NCBI RefSeq assembly: GCF_030268965.1
Contig: NZ_BSSE01000009.1
Location: forward strand, 62,001 to 126,000
Source of the DNA: Microtetraspora sp. NBRC 16547
GTDB taxonomy: Bacteria; Actinomycetota; Actinomycetes; Streptosporangiales; Streptosporangiaceae
Direction: 5' to 3'
Length of the DNA: 64,000 bases
The notes beneath the pieces are model-generated. The model had not been told where the DNA came from and searched no databases. It was given only the letters and a program-made list of their open reading frames with translations. Position numbers and translations under genes: made by a program. Position 1 is the first letter of the stretch. Each line of letters starts with the position of its first letter. Shown piece by piece: positions 8,465 to 16,571 of the stretch.

Positions 8465-9281
8465 CTTCTGTTGCGACCCCTCGTAGGGGCGATGAGGACC
8501 CCAATGCGGCTTGACCTGAGAGTCGCTTTTGTGTTGCGACCCCTCGTAGGGGCGATGAGGACTGGTGCGTCAGTACGCCTACGAGACACTGCCGACGATG
8601 TTGCGACCCCTCGTAGGGGCGATGAGGACTAGCCCGGATGCCGCTGGACGTGGCCGCACCCCTGTTGCGACCCCTCGTAGGGGCGATGAGGACATGATGC
8701 GGCACTGGCGCATCGGCTCGATTGAGCGTTGCGACCCCTCGTAGGGGCGATGAGGACACGTTTTCGACAGTGATGGCGCCAGAGTGGGGATGTTGCGACC
8801 CCTCGTAGGGGCGATGAGGACGGAAGTGCCGCACCAACGAGGCCAAGGTGTTGCTGCGTTGCGACCCCTCGTAGGGGCGATGAGGACTGGGGCTCTGCAC
8901 CCGCCCCGGAATTGCCCACTCGCGTTGCGACCCCTCGTAGGGGCGATGAGGACTGACGGGTCTGGACTGCTCCCCATCTGTTCAACGGGTTGCGACCCCT
9001 CGTAGGAGCGATGAGGACGCCCGAGGATCTCCTGCACCACCCGGACGTCGACGCGTTGCGACCCCTCGTAGGGGCGATGAGGACCTCCAGTCGTCGGCGT
9101 ATGTGTACCACGCGAACGAGTTGCGACCCCTCGTAGGGGCGATGAGGACCCCAGACTGACGACGGGCGCACTCTGTTTGGGGTGTGGTTGCGACCCCTCG
9201 TAGGGGCGATGAGGACGTCGCGGGTCGGGTCTATAAGTTGACTTTCACGATGTTGCGACCCCTCGTAGGGGCGATGAGGAC
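8465..9281 (-). CRISPR. CRISPR array, leader-proximal block (13 repeats)
   Basis: Thirteen copies of the same 30-nt repeat start at 8470, 8533, 8600, 8664, 8728, 8792, 8858, 8924, 8989, 9055, 9120, 9187 and 9252. Twelve complete spacers of 33-37 nt lie between them. All repeats are identical except the copy at 8989, which has GGAG in place of GGGG. With the left block this is one array of 21 repeats and 20 spacers. High repeat identity at this end and degenerate copies at the far end place the leader to the right and the transcript on the minus strand. Confidence 0.96.
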
Positions 9282-9420
9282 CCCAGCATAAAGGCGCAGG
9301 TCAGCAGCCTATTATCCGAGCGATTCGGGCGGTGTTTTGCAGCGAACCTCCGGTTGTGCAGAAAACCCGGGAGGTTCGCTGCAGCAGCCATGATCACCTA
9401 GGTGAAAGTATCGCTTGAAT
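9282..9420 (-). promoter_or_regulatory. Candidate CRISPR leader with a 13-bp inverted repeat
   Basis: This stretch has no gene and is less G/C-rich than its surroundings, as expected of a leader. It contains a perfect 13-bp inverted repeat, GCAGCGAACCTCC at 9339-9351 and its complement at 9370-9382, spaced by 18 nt. Such palindromes in leaders can bind the integration machinery. Assignment as leader follows from the direction of repeat decay; no promoter was firmly identified. Confidence 0.5.
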
Positions 9421-9479
9421 GATATCGCCGCATGTGGAATCGAGCTGTTGCTCATCTGGCTGCTTTGTGCTGGCTCCTC

Positions 9480-10066
9480 TCAACTTCGGGAACGCGATCG
9501 TGTGCGTGCGAGGGCGTCGAGGGCGGTTTCGTTGGCGTCGGGGAGGGTGTGGAGGTATTTCTCGGTGGTGGAGATGCTGCCGTGGCCGAGGCGTTGTTTG
9601 ACGACCTGGAGGTCGGCGCCGCCGGCGAGGAGGCATGGGCATGGCAGAGATCGTGCATCTTGACCTTGAACTCCAACCCGGAGGCGGCCAGCGCGGGGCG
9701 CCATACTTGGTCGCGGAACCAGCGGCGGGGGATGTGGCCGTCGCGGTCCCATTGCCGAGCCTGCCGCGGGTCGTCCTTGCCGGCGGCTCGTCGTTCTGCC
9801 CGGTAGACGGCGTAGGCGTTCTTGCAGTGCTGGCAACGGCACTTGCCCGCGGAGTACGCGCTGAGCGTGCCATGCCGATACCGCTGCCCGGCGGCGTTCG
9901 GTTCGGTGAGGCCCAGATGCTCGACTTGCTGTGCTGCCGCCTGCGGTGCGAGCTCTTCGGGGCGGTAGACGAAGAGCAGGTCGTCGCGCTCCAGTTTGTT
10001 GTCCTTGATGTACTGCTTGAGCTTGGCGGCGATCTGCGGGGTGAGCTTGAAGCGGCGGAACTCCCG
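9480..10066 (-). pseudogene. Tyrosine-type site-specific integrase, C-terminal remnant
   Basis: Reads EFRRFKLTPQIAAKLKQYIK, then a Cys-rich insert AGKCRCQHCKNAY, then GHIPRRWFRDQVWRPAL and MHDLCHAHAS, the site of the HxLR box, where Arg has become Cys. A frameshift at about 9640 is needed to reach LLAGGADLQVVKQRLGHGS and STTEKYLHTL, the segment with the catalytic Tyr. The N-terminal DNA-binding part and first catalytic Arg are absent. It lies beside a tRNA-Pro gene, the normal place for the integrase of a tRNA-integrated element. It resembles, but is not identical to, the fragment at 28641-29424. Confidence 0.85.
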
Positions 10067-10070
10067 AGCC

Positions 10071-10230
10071 GATCGTGACGAGGATCTGCAGGAGTGGATG
10101 ACGAAGATCGACATCGACGAGCTGCCCCGTACCTGCGCTCCTTCACTCACGGGCTGCGCCACGACCAGGCCGCCGACCTCAACGCGCTGACTCTCCCGCA
10201 CAGCTCCGGCGCCTTGGAGGGTCTGCAGTG
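10071..10230 (+). pseudogene. ISL3-family transposase fragment
   Basis: The plus strand reads LQEWMTKIDIDELP, then after a small frame change LRSFTHGLRHDQAADLNAL and TLPHSSGALEGLQ before a stop. This matches the late part of ISL3 transposases, where a D/E-rich helix leads into L(P/T)xSSGxxEG and then a KRQMYGR tail. The tail is missing here. It is wedged between the integrase remnant and tRNA-Pro. Confidence 0.6.
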
Positions 10231-10384
10231 ATGCTCCCTCATCCTGAACCCGGAACCTCATTTGAACACAGCCGTACGAGCGGCGGCGCTGAGCGCGAAC
10301 CCGCTGGTCAGATCAGGCATGGTCGGGCAGCGGTCAGAACGATCCGGCAGGCTCTGGTCCACGGTCAGATGACGGTCAGACAGC

Positions 10385-10419
10385 AGAAAAGCCTGATCAC
10401 TTAGAAAGTGATCAGGCTT
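10385..10419 (-). terminator. Rho-independent terminator of tRNA-Pro
   Basis: A perfect 14-bp stem (AAGCCTGATCACTT at 10389-10402, partner at 10406-10419) with a 3-nt loop. On the minus strand it is followed by TTTTCTG, and it begins 20 nt after the tRNA 3' end. Confidence 0.85.
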
Positions 10420-10438
10420 CCGACCTGCGTAAACGCGG

Positions 10439-10512
<74 letters not shown>

Positions 10513-10601
10513 TTGTCCGGTTGCCCGGGCGAGACCAACCTTAGCGCAGATTCCGGCTATGTGCGTACCCGCGGGTCTCGGGCGGACCTAAGCTGTCGAT
10601 C

Positions 10602-11027
10602 ATGGGTAGGAAACCGCTGGTCGATCATGAGGAATTGGCCCGCCTGATCGCCGAGGGCTGGTCGAACGCCGACCTCGCCGCCCGCTTCGGCGTGACCGAG
10701 TCCGGCATCCTCCAGGCCAAGAGGGCCGCCGGGCTCTCCAAGCGGATGACCGACCACAGCCGTGCTCTTCCCTGGAAGTTGCGGCGCGAGCACAACCAAT
10801 CCGGCCCCGCCACAAACCTGCGCAATCTGTCCTCTGTGACACAAGGGCGTACGATCCCGAAGGAGAAGCTCAATACCGCACTTCGCTGGGCGAACCACCT
10901 GGTCGAGAACGGTCTCGACATCGCCTACGATCCCGAGCGAGGGTTCCATGAGGTTCCCGCCACGGCGGAATCGCATGTCGCCTCTGTTCTCGGGGAGGCA
11001 CTGGCCGCGCTCGAGTCGCCCAACTGA
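10602..11027 (+). CDS. Small helix-turn-helix protein of unknown function
   Basis: A 141-aa protein. Residues 10-45 form a clear HTH (LARLIAEGWSNADLAARFGV followed by TESGILQAKRAAGLSKR), like those of resolvase or phage repressor-type proteins. The rest has a conserved-looking TALRWANHLVENGLDIAYD segment and no enzyme motif. It probably binds DNA, but no target is evident. It starts 90 bp from the tRNA-Pro gene and is transcribed away from it; it may be a passenger of the same island or an old chromosomal gene. The start at 10602 is the only plausible ATG. Confidence 0.65.
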   Translation: MGRKPLVDHEELARLIAEGWSNADLAARFGVTESGILQAKRAAGLSKRMTDHSRALPWKLRREHNQSGPATNLRNLSSVTQGRTIPKEKLNTALRWANHLVENGLDIAYDPERGFHEVPATAESHVASVLGEALAALESPN

Positions 11028-11109
11028 CGCTGCGGAGCGGATCCAGATCGACGCCGGCGAGCGGCACGCCGGCGGGCCGAACTGGCCGCCGCGCAGGAGC
11101 TGACCGCAA

Positions 11110-11681
11110 GGCCGCCCTGTGCACCCAGCCGGGCAGTGTGCGCCTTGCTCTCCTCGGGAACCTGCGCGACCGCCGGGCCGATGCCGGGAATCTCATCGAG
11201 CCGTTCGACAGCCGACAGCGCCGGCCGACCGGCCGTGGCGATCTCGGGAGGGTCACCGGTGCTCGCGGAGGAATCTCCGTCCCGGCCGCTGTCGTCTGGG
11301 GCGCGATCTGGGTGCGCGGCAGGCAGATCGTCCAGAAGCTGCTCGATCCGAGCACGTCCAGGCCGTCGATCTGGGCCAGTAGCAGCGCCGCGAGCTCGGC
11401 GTGGTGGTCGTCGAACTGGCCGCCGAGCGCTTCGACCAGTGCTGGGTCTTGGCGCGCATCCTGCCGCGGGCGAACTCGGCCAGTCGGTCGCTGAGTTCGG
11501 TGACCGCGTTCAGGGTGGCCTCCACGTCCCACACCTTGGTCACCCGGCGCCCGGACGCGGACTGGTGCGGTACCCGAGTGCACACCTTGCCGAACGCCTT
11601 GGCCACATCGATCGCCGCGACTCGTCCGATGAGATGTTCATGCTCCTCATCCGTGACCTCCACAGGCTCTTTCATCGCCAT
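11110..11681 (-). pseudogene. IS110-family transposase, degraded
   Basis: The minus strand starts MAMKEPVEVTDEEHEHLIGR, then AAIDVAKAFGKVCTRVPHQ, the DEDD N-terminal domain of IS110, and DVEATLNAVTELSDRLAEFA. A frameshift then gives DPALVEALGGQFDDHHAELA and another gives RIEQLLDDLPAAHPD and VERLDEIPGIGPAVAQV, the start of the transposase-20 region. The remainder is lost. At least two frameshifts and a 3' deletion make it dead. Confidence 0.8.
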
Positions 11682-11714
11682 GGGGTGATCGCTCCTTGCC
11701 GGCTGGGGGATGGG

Positions 11715-11815
11715 CGGCGACTCTGGCATCGGCCGGCACGGCGTCGAAGGCTTCGGTGAACTTGGCGTCCCGGTCACGGATGAGGCGTCCAAACAGCGGC
11801 CCAGCCCCGATCGCA
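11715..11815 (-). pseudogene. rve-type (IS481/IS3-like) transposase scrap
   Basis: A short minus-strand stretch reads GRLIRDRDAKFTEAFDAV, the conserved second-Asp block of rve integrase-core transposases. Nothing else of the gene is visible. It abuts the start of the IS110 remnant, so at least two elements have been eroded here. Confidence 0.55.
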
Positions 11816-11910
11816 CTGCTCGACGTCTGCCGAAATGATCGACTTGGAGGAGTCCTCAGGGAGTACCGCGATACGGCTTGACCCGGGCGGATGATTTATC
11901 GGCACCCGCA

Positions 11911-11984
11911 GTGTCCCGTGGATCTTTGCCGCGGCGAGGCGCCGCCTGGGCGACCGCAGCGGGTCAGAAAGATCCACGGGACAC
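11911..11984. repeat. 17-bp perfect inverted repeat with 40-nt spacer
   Basis: GTGTCCCGTGGATCTTT at 11911-11927 is exactly complemented at 11968-11984. It could be a miniature element or the two ends of a collapsed IS, or a hairpin terminator for the minus-strand gene ending at 12029. No T-run follows, so a termination role is unproven. Confidence 0.6.
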
Positions 11985-12028
11985 ATCGTCATCCGATCAT
12001 TCGGTGCGGGCACTCACCGGCACGATCG

Positions 12029-15000
12029 TCACCGTCCCGGTGGGCTGGCCGGGCCGCTTCGGCCCTCGAAGGTGACGGGCACGACCTTGTAGACGTACTT
12101 GCGTCCGGGTTCGGCCGTCGCGTCACGGAATTCCCGCTGTACGCCGGGCACATACGTGAGATAGGTGTCCGGACCTGGGGCGAACCCTTCATGGGAACCC
12201 CGATACACCTCGTAGATGAAGACGGGCCCGTCTGCGGCCGACCAGTTCACCAGCTTGGACTCCGCCTCATCCTGCACCGTGATCTTCTCGACACCGCCGA
12301 CCGTGGGACCGGCGGGTTCCAGGACGGTCACGGAATGGATGCCGTCGTTGGCCGGGCTGTGCCCGGTGTTGGCCCCATCGCTCGCCTCAACGTAGTACTC
12401 CACCGGCTTGCCTGGCGCGAACGCCGACGCCGGAATCGCGGCCACGAACGTCGTCGCCCGGCCGACCACGTTCGTCCGCATCGGCACCGCGTCCCACTTC
12501 TGCTGCCCCATCAGCCGCCACCGCAGCGTGGCGGCCAGGTGCTGCGGGGTACGCCCGTCGATCAGCGTCGCGGTGACGGGCAGCGCCTCATGTCGCGTGG
12601 TTTGGCTGCGCGAGGGCATCATCAGCACGTACGGCGCGGTGCGGTCCGCCGCACCCGCGGCCACCGTCTCCTCATAGGAGCGCGGGCTCTCCACTCCCGC
12701 CTTGGTCACGGCCGTGACGGCGTACCGGAATTCACCGTCGACGTCATCGCGGTAGCTGGTCTCGGACAGCGGGGCCGCCGTGAGACGGGTGAATTCGCCG
12801 CCGGAGGCAGGTGCCCGGTACACCCGGTAACCCGCTACCTCGCCGGCTCGGCCCGGATACGGCCGCCACGTGAGCACCGCCCCCTCCGGGGTGCCCCGCA
12901 CGACCAGACCGGTCGGCGGCGCCGCCGGCAACTGCTCCACGACACGCCGCTCGTACGTCACGTATGGGTCTTTAGTGCATCGGGGGCATGTGCCTTCTGT
13001 GTCGCTGGAGTACCAGCGCCCTCCGGCGGCGGACACGAGTCCACCCAGCAGGGGCAGGTCGCGCACCGATTTCTGGTAGGCGTCGATCGCCTCGCGGAAT
13101 CCGCTGTGCTTGAGATCCTTCCACGCCTCTTCCGCGTGGCTCGGCGGATACGTCGCGGGCAACGCGTTGCCGTCGGCGTCGATCGGGAACGCGCGCACGG
13201 CGTCAACCGCCGGATTGGACACCACCGGCACGAAGTCGATGTCGAGTTGACGGTCCGCGGGAACGACGACGTCGTAGGTCAGTTTCACCCCACGCAGCGA
13301 ACCGCCGGCCTCCTTGGCGATGTCGAAGTTCTCCCTGACCAACCTGCCATCGATCTCGATGTTGAAGACCCGTTTGCCGATCGGATCTCCGGGGGCCGCC
13401 ACCCCGAACCAGCCTTCCTGGAAAAACAGCTCGATCCGGTAGCGGTCGTACCCCTGCGGGATGGGGAACGTGTAGCCGAACCGCTCCGAGGACCAACGCT
13501 CGGTCCGCATCGCCTGCGGGTACCCGAAATCGTTGACAACCCTGCCGGAGGTGGAAGCGGCGGAGGTGTTGCCGTGGTACCACCGATCGGCGATCAGGTC
13601 CTTCTCTCCCTGCCCGCCGGAGTCGACCAGGAAGTAGTTGTCAGATACACCTTGCCCGGCTTTCGCGGCCGCGTCTGGCACGCGGGACCGGGCGGTCCAG
13701 AACTTCTCCGCCCACCGCATGGACTCGGCCCAGAGCTCCAGATCGTCACGGTTGCCCGGAGCTGTGACCAGTGGCTTGAGGGCGTTGAACCGGTCTCCTA
13801 CCGCCCGGTATCGGGCGGCGTGGACGTCCGCCTGGGCGCCACCGCCGAACTTCCACCCGGTGTACTCCGGCGTGACTACCCCTCCGTTGCGGTATCCGTA
13901 AACGCCGGCGTCCTCCAACGCGTTGAACGCCTCGGCTCCTGCGGCGGACGCCGCGTCGCCGAACGTCGATGCCGCATAGTCCCGATAGAACTCGCCCGCG
14001 GGCAGGGCTTTTCCGGCGGGCTGCCATCCATCCTGGGCCAGGTAGGCGACATTCGGTTCGACAGCCCGTTCCCGCCAGAGGATCCCGATGACCCCCTCCA
14101 CACCGGCTTCGCGGAGGGTCGGCAGCCGCTGTTCCATCAGCTTCACCGCAAGCTGCGGCTCGGACAGCCCCCCGTCGAACTCCATCCACGGCACCGCCCA
14201 CGCGTCCCGGCCCTCGCTCAGGCCGGCCCACTGCGGCTTTACGCTCATGTCGTGGGGCATGAGGGTCGAGAAGATGACGTCCTTGGGCAGAGCGGCATCC
14301 ATTTCCGGAAACCGCTCCTCCTGGAACCACGACCCGGTCAGCAGCCGCACGTTCGGCGCCTTCTCCGCCAAGTAGGCGTGCATCACCTTGTATGCCTCGA
14401 TGCCCTGCGCGGTGGTGACACCGTTCGACTCGCTGTAGTACATCTGGATGTGGTTCAGCGTCGGGTAGGTCTGCAGGATGTCGTCGAGTCGACGCTTGAG
14501 CACGTCCGGATCGAGCGGATTGCACTTGCTGCGCAACTGCGCCGGCACGAGGTCGAAGTCCGCTCCCAGCACCACCTCCACGCCGCGCGCCTGGCCGTAC
14601 CCGATGATCTGCTTCATCATCGCCTTGGCCTTGGCGAAGGTGTTCTCCCGTGCTTGCGGCTGCTGCCTGGTAAAGCGAGCGGCGTCGGACCCCAGGACAT
14701 CGAAGGGCAGATAACGGCCGGAGTCGAAGGCGAGGTCATCGGCGTATGACGTGGCCAACCCCCATCGCTGGTTGTCGACCGAGGTGTCCAGGTGCCCGTC
14801 GTAGCCTTGGCCCTGACACGTGAAACTCATGAACGGTTCGTTGATGTCCTCGGTCGGATACCCGCCCGCGTAGTTGTGCAAGACGAGCGTGTTCATCCGC
14901 ATCTTGCTCATTTGTTCGATGTACCGCTGAAAGTCTTCCAGCCCATAGGCGGACGGCCCGTTCAGGAAGTCGTGCCACGGCAGCAACCCGCGATGCTCGA

Positions 15001-15565
15001 CCGACGGCGCCTCGGTGAGATTCAGTTGCTTCACCTCGAAGCGCTGCTGACCGGGCGGCAGCACATCGCGGGACAGGTAGAAACGCACCCCGTACTGTTC
15101 CAGCAGGCGGTAGCTGCCGAAGAGGACACCGGCCGGATCAGAACCCAGCACGGCTATTCCCGTTCGGCCGTCCACGTCGACCGTCCGGATCACATATCCC
15201 TCAGCGCCTGGTCGGTGCGCGGCGTCGGGGAGCCGGCCGCTGCGGACCAGATCGGACAGGACGGCATTGCCGTCCTCCCGCCCGATCACGATCAAGGCCG
15301 CGCCATCCGGCGCGCCGCCGCTATCAGGCCGAACCGTCGGCAGCACCCCCGTCAGCAGCCCGAGGTAGCGCTGCAGTTCCTTCGCCGCCAAGTGCTCGCG
15401 CGGCTCGGCGTTCTGGCCGACGACGATCACGGGCGCCGACTCCGCCCCGGCAGACGCAGCCGCCGTGGCGAGGGCAGTTCCGGGTGCGACTGAAAGGCCT
15501 GCGAGCAGCCCTAACAGGCCGGTGAGTAACAGAATGAAGCCCTTACGTGGCCGCGGGAATAACAC
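12029..15565 (-). CDS. Large secreted glycosidase-like protein with malectin and Fn3 domains
   Basis: An 1178-aa exported protein. Residues 1-33 are a Sec signal peptide (RPRKGFILLLTGLLGLLAGL, cut near ALATAAA). Residues 40-150 look like the alpha-glucuronidase-type N-terminal domain (VIVVGQNAEPREHLAAKELQ). Residues 185-640 resemble a TIM-barrel glycosidase region (MRMNTLVLHNYAGG, HIQMYYSESNG, GVIGILWRER). A malectin-type carbohydrate-binding domain lies at about 665-785, and two fibronectin type III modules at about 880-965 and 1090-1175. The substrate is probably a plant or microbial polysaccharide; the catalytic residues were not identified. The GTG start at 15565 has AAAAGGAG 7 nt upstream. 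Promoter and operator are listed separately. Confidence 0.75.
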   Translation of the reverse strand: MLFPRPRKGFILLLTGLLGLLAGLSVAPGTALATAAASAGAESAPVIVVGQNAEPREHLAAKELQRYLGLLTGVLPTVRPDSGGAPDGAALIVIGREDGNAVLSDLVRSGRLPDAAHRPGAEGYVIRTVDVDGRTGIAVLGSDPAGVLFGSYRLLEQYGVRFYLSRDVLPPGQQRFEVKQLNLTEAPSVEHRGLLPWHDFLNGPSAYGLEDFQRYIEQMSKMRMNTLVLHNYAGGYPTEDINEPFMSFTCQGQGYDGHLDTSVDNQRWGLATSYADDLAFDSGRYLPFDVLGSDAARFTRQQPQARENTFAKAKAMMKQIIGYGQARGVEVVLGADFDLVPAQLRSKCNPLDPDVLKRRLDDILQTYPTLNHIQMYYSESNGVTTAQGIEAYKVMHAYLAEKAPNVRLLTGSWFQEERFPEMDAALPKDVIFSTLMPHDMSVKPQWAGLSEGRDAWAVPWMEFDGGLSEPQLAVKLMEQRLPTLREAGVEGVIGILWRERAVEPNVAYLAQDGWQPAGKALPAGEFYRDYAASTFGDAASAAGAEAFNALEDAGVYGYRNGGVVTPEYTGWKFGGGAQADVHAARYRAVGDRFNALKPLVTAPGNRDDLELWAESMRWAEKFWTARSRVPDAAAKAGQGVSDNYFLVDSGGQGEKDLIADRWYHGNTSAASTSGRVVNDFGYPQAMRTERWSSERFGYTFPIPQGYDRYRIELFFQEGWFGVAAPGDPIGKRVFNIEIDGRLVRENFDIAKEAGGSLRGVKLTYDVVVPADRQLDIDFVPVVSNPAVDAVRAFPIDADGNALPATYPPSHAEEAWKDLKHSGFREAIDAYQKSVRDLPLLGGLVSAAGGRWYSSDTEGTCPRCTKDPYVTYERRVVEQLPAAPPTGLVVRGTPEGAVLTWRPYPGRAGEVAGYRVYRAPASGGEFTRLTAAPLSETSYRDDVDGEFRYAVTAVTKAGVESPRSYEETVAAGAADRTAPYVLMMPSRSQTTRHEALPVTATLIDGRTPQHLAATLRWRLMGQQKWDAVPMRTNVVGRATTFVAAIPASAFAPGKPVEYYVEASDGANTGHSPANDGIHSVTVLEPAGPTVGGVEKITVQDEAESKLVNWSAADGPVFIYEVYRGSHEGFAPGPDTYLTYVPGVQREFRDATAEPGRKYVYKVVPVTFEGRSGPASPPGR

Positions 15566-15610
15566 GCCACACTCCTTTTGCGTTAAGGTCCGCCGCCGAA
15601 CGGTCCGGCC

Positions 15611-15628
15611 GGTCAGACCAGTCTGGCC
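15611..15628 (-). promoter_or_regulatory. Palindromic operator (GGTCAGACC-type)
   Basis: GGTCAGACCAGTCTGGCC is an 18-bp imperfect palindrome just downstream of the -10 element of the gene starting at 15565. The GGTnnnACC core is the kind of site used by FCD-type GntR repressors, and the same core occurs at 40592 and 40718 near the GntR-linked sugar acid operon. The regulator is not known. Confidence 0.5.
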
Positions 15629-15631
15629 GAA

Positions 15632-15660
15632 TTGATAACACGGCTATGGATCTATGTCTA
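15632..15660 (-). promoter_or_regulatory. Sigma-70-type promoter of the secreted glycosidase gene
   Basis: On the minus strand TAGACA (15655-15660), a 17-nt spacer, then TATCAA (15632-15637). This is close to consensus for a high-GC actinomycete and is well placed 60-95 nt upstream of the GTG start. Confidence 0.55.
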
Positions 15661-15690
15661 GGCCTCCGCAGATGGATGGAGGTGGTCGGC

Positions 15691-16050
15691 AGCCTCGCCA
15701 GTCCCGGCGCGGACGTCGCCATAGCCGAGCCCGGCCTGATCGGCCGGATCATCGCGGCGTGGCCGTCGCTGGCCTTGATCGGCAGCTATGAGCTTCTGAT
15801 GTTCCCAGGTCCGCGGGTCCGCAGGCAGAGGCCCAAGAGCCGTCTGATTTCAGCCTCGACCCTGCTACCGATGCCGATGGCGACCCCGTGGAACAGCATG
15901 ACGATCGGGAAGACTCCGAGCTACCCGCTGAACACAGCGGGAACGGCCGGGTGCTGTAGCGAGAGACCTGGCGGTCGGTCTTGCAAAACCGTCAGTCAGG
16001 CAGAGATCTGCCAAGCGGCGTCGCCATCGCTCGGGCCTCGCACCACGTAG
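15691..16050 (+). pseudogene. DUF2637-type plasmid/ICE gene remnant
   Basis: The plus strand reads LIGRIIAAWPSLALIGSYELLM, the signature membrane segment of DUF2637 proteins carried by actinomycete conjugative elements. In another frame it reads RDLPSGVAIARASH, matching the LPSGxxIAR motif near the C-terminus of the same family. The two pieces are out of frame and the middle does not read, so this is a decayed copy. It is evidence that a conjugative element once occupied this region. Confidence 0.6.
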
Positions 16051-16091
16051 CCCCCGTTAGGCTCTGTCTCTCTTTCGGTGGTGACGGAGCG

Positions 16092-16311
16092 TTAGGCCAA
16101 GAGGATGCGGTGGCGGAGCAACGCGAAGCCTGATCGGCCGTGCATCTGGCGCATGATGCGTTTCGTCTTCGTGTTCACGCCTTCGGCGCCGCCGTTGTGG
16201 AACGGCAAGGTGACGGCCGCCTGGACGGCATCGCGGTCCTGGTCAAGGGCGCGGGTGAACGCGTGCAGATGAGGCAGATCCGCAGCGCGGGCGGTGGTGA
16301 TCCACGCGGAG
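16092..16311 (-). pseudogene. ISL3-family transposase C-terminal fragment
   Basis: Minus strand: ITTARAADLPHLHAFTRALD, then TLPFHNGGAEGVNTKTKRIM and MHGRSGFALLRHRILLA before a stop. This is the conserved end of ISL3 transposases. An ISL3-like end (GGCTCTGTCTCTCTTTCGG) lies just outside at about 16061. The upstream portion has been replaced by an ISAzo13 start. Confidence 0.8.
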
Positions 16312-16497
16312 GTCGACGCCCAACGACACCGTCGCCTCACGGACATCCGCAGCTCGGGCCACCGCCCGGATCCCGCCACGGCCCAATGCACGAGCTTCGG
16401 CCCCCATCAGAAGCCGCCGCTGCCGTTCATCCAGATAAGGAAAGATCGTCCCGAACTTCGGCCTCAGCGTCTCCACCGTCTCTTGCGTCACGCCCAT
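16312..16497 (-). pseudogene. ISAzo13-family transposase N-terminal fragment
   Basis: Minus strand starting at 16497 reads LRPKFGTIFPYLDERQRRLL and ARALGRGGIRAVARAADV, the conserved opening of ISAzo13-type (Rhodopirellula-type) transposases. It stops at about 16312, where ISL3 sequence begins in another frame. The pair is a recombination scar between two elements. Confidence 0.75.
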
Positions 16498-16571
16498 ACC
16501 ATCTCAACGAACGCAAACCCGGCAAGCTAGGGCTTATTTCTCTGCGAGCCCTTAACTAAACGGCGTTGGGG

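Noticed and set aside
5549-9281. CRISPR-associated transposon (IstB-like ATPase beside a CRISPR array)
   Set aside because: There is no TnsB, TniQ or Cas effector. The element carries ordinary istA/istB and is a simple insertion into a spacer with a 5-bp duplication.
11891-14749. Very long plus-strand open frame (952 codons)
   Set aside because: It is antisense to the secreted glycosidase gene, has Arg/Gly/His-rich composition typical of the shadow of a high-GC gene, and shows no domain.
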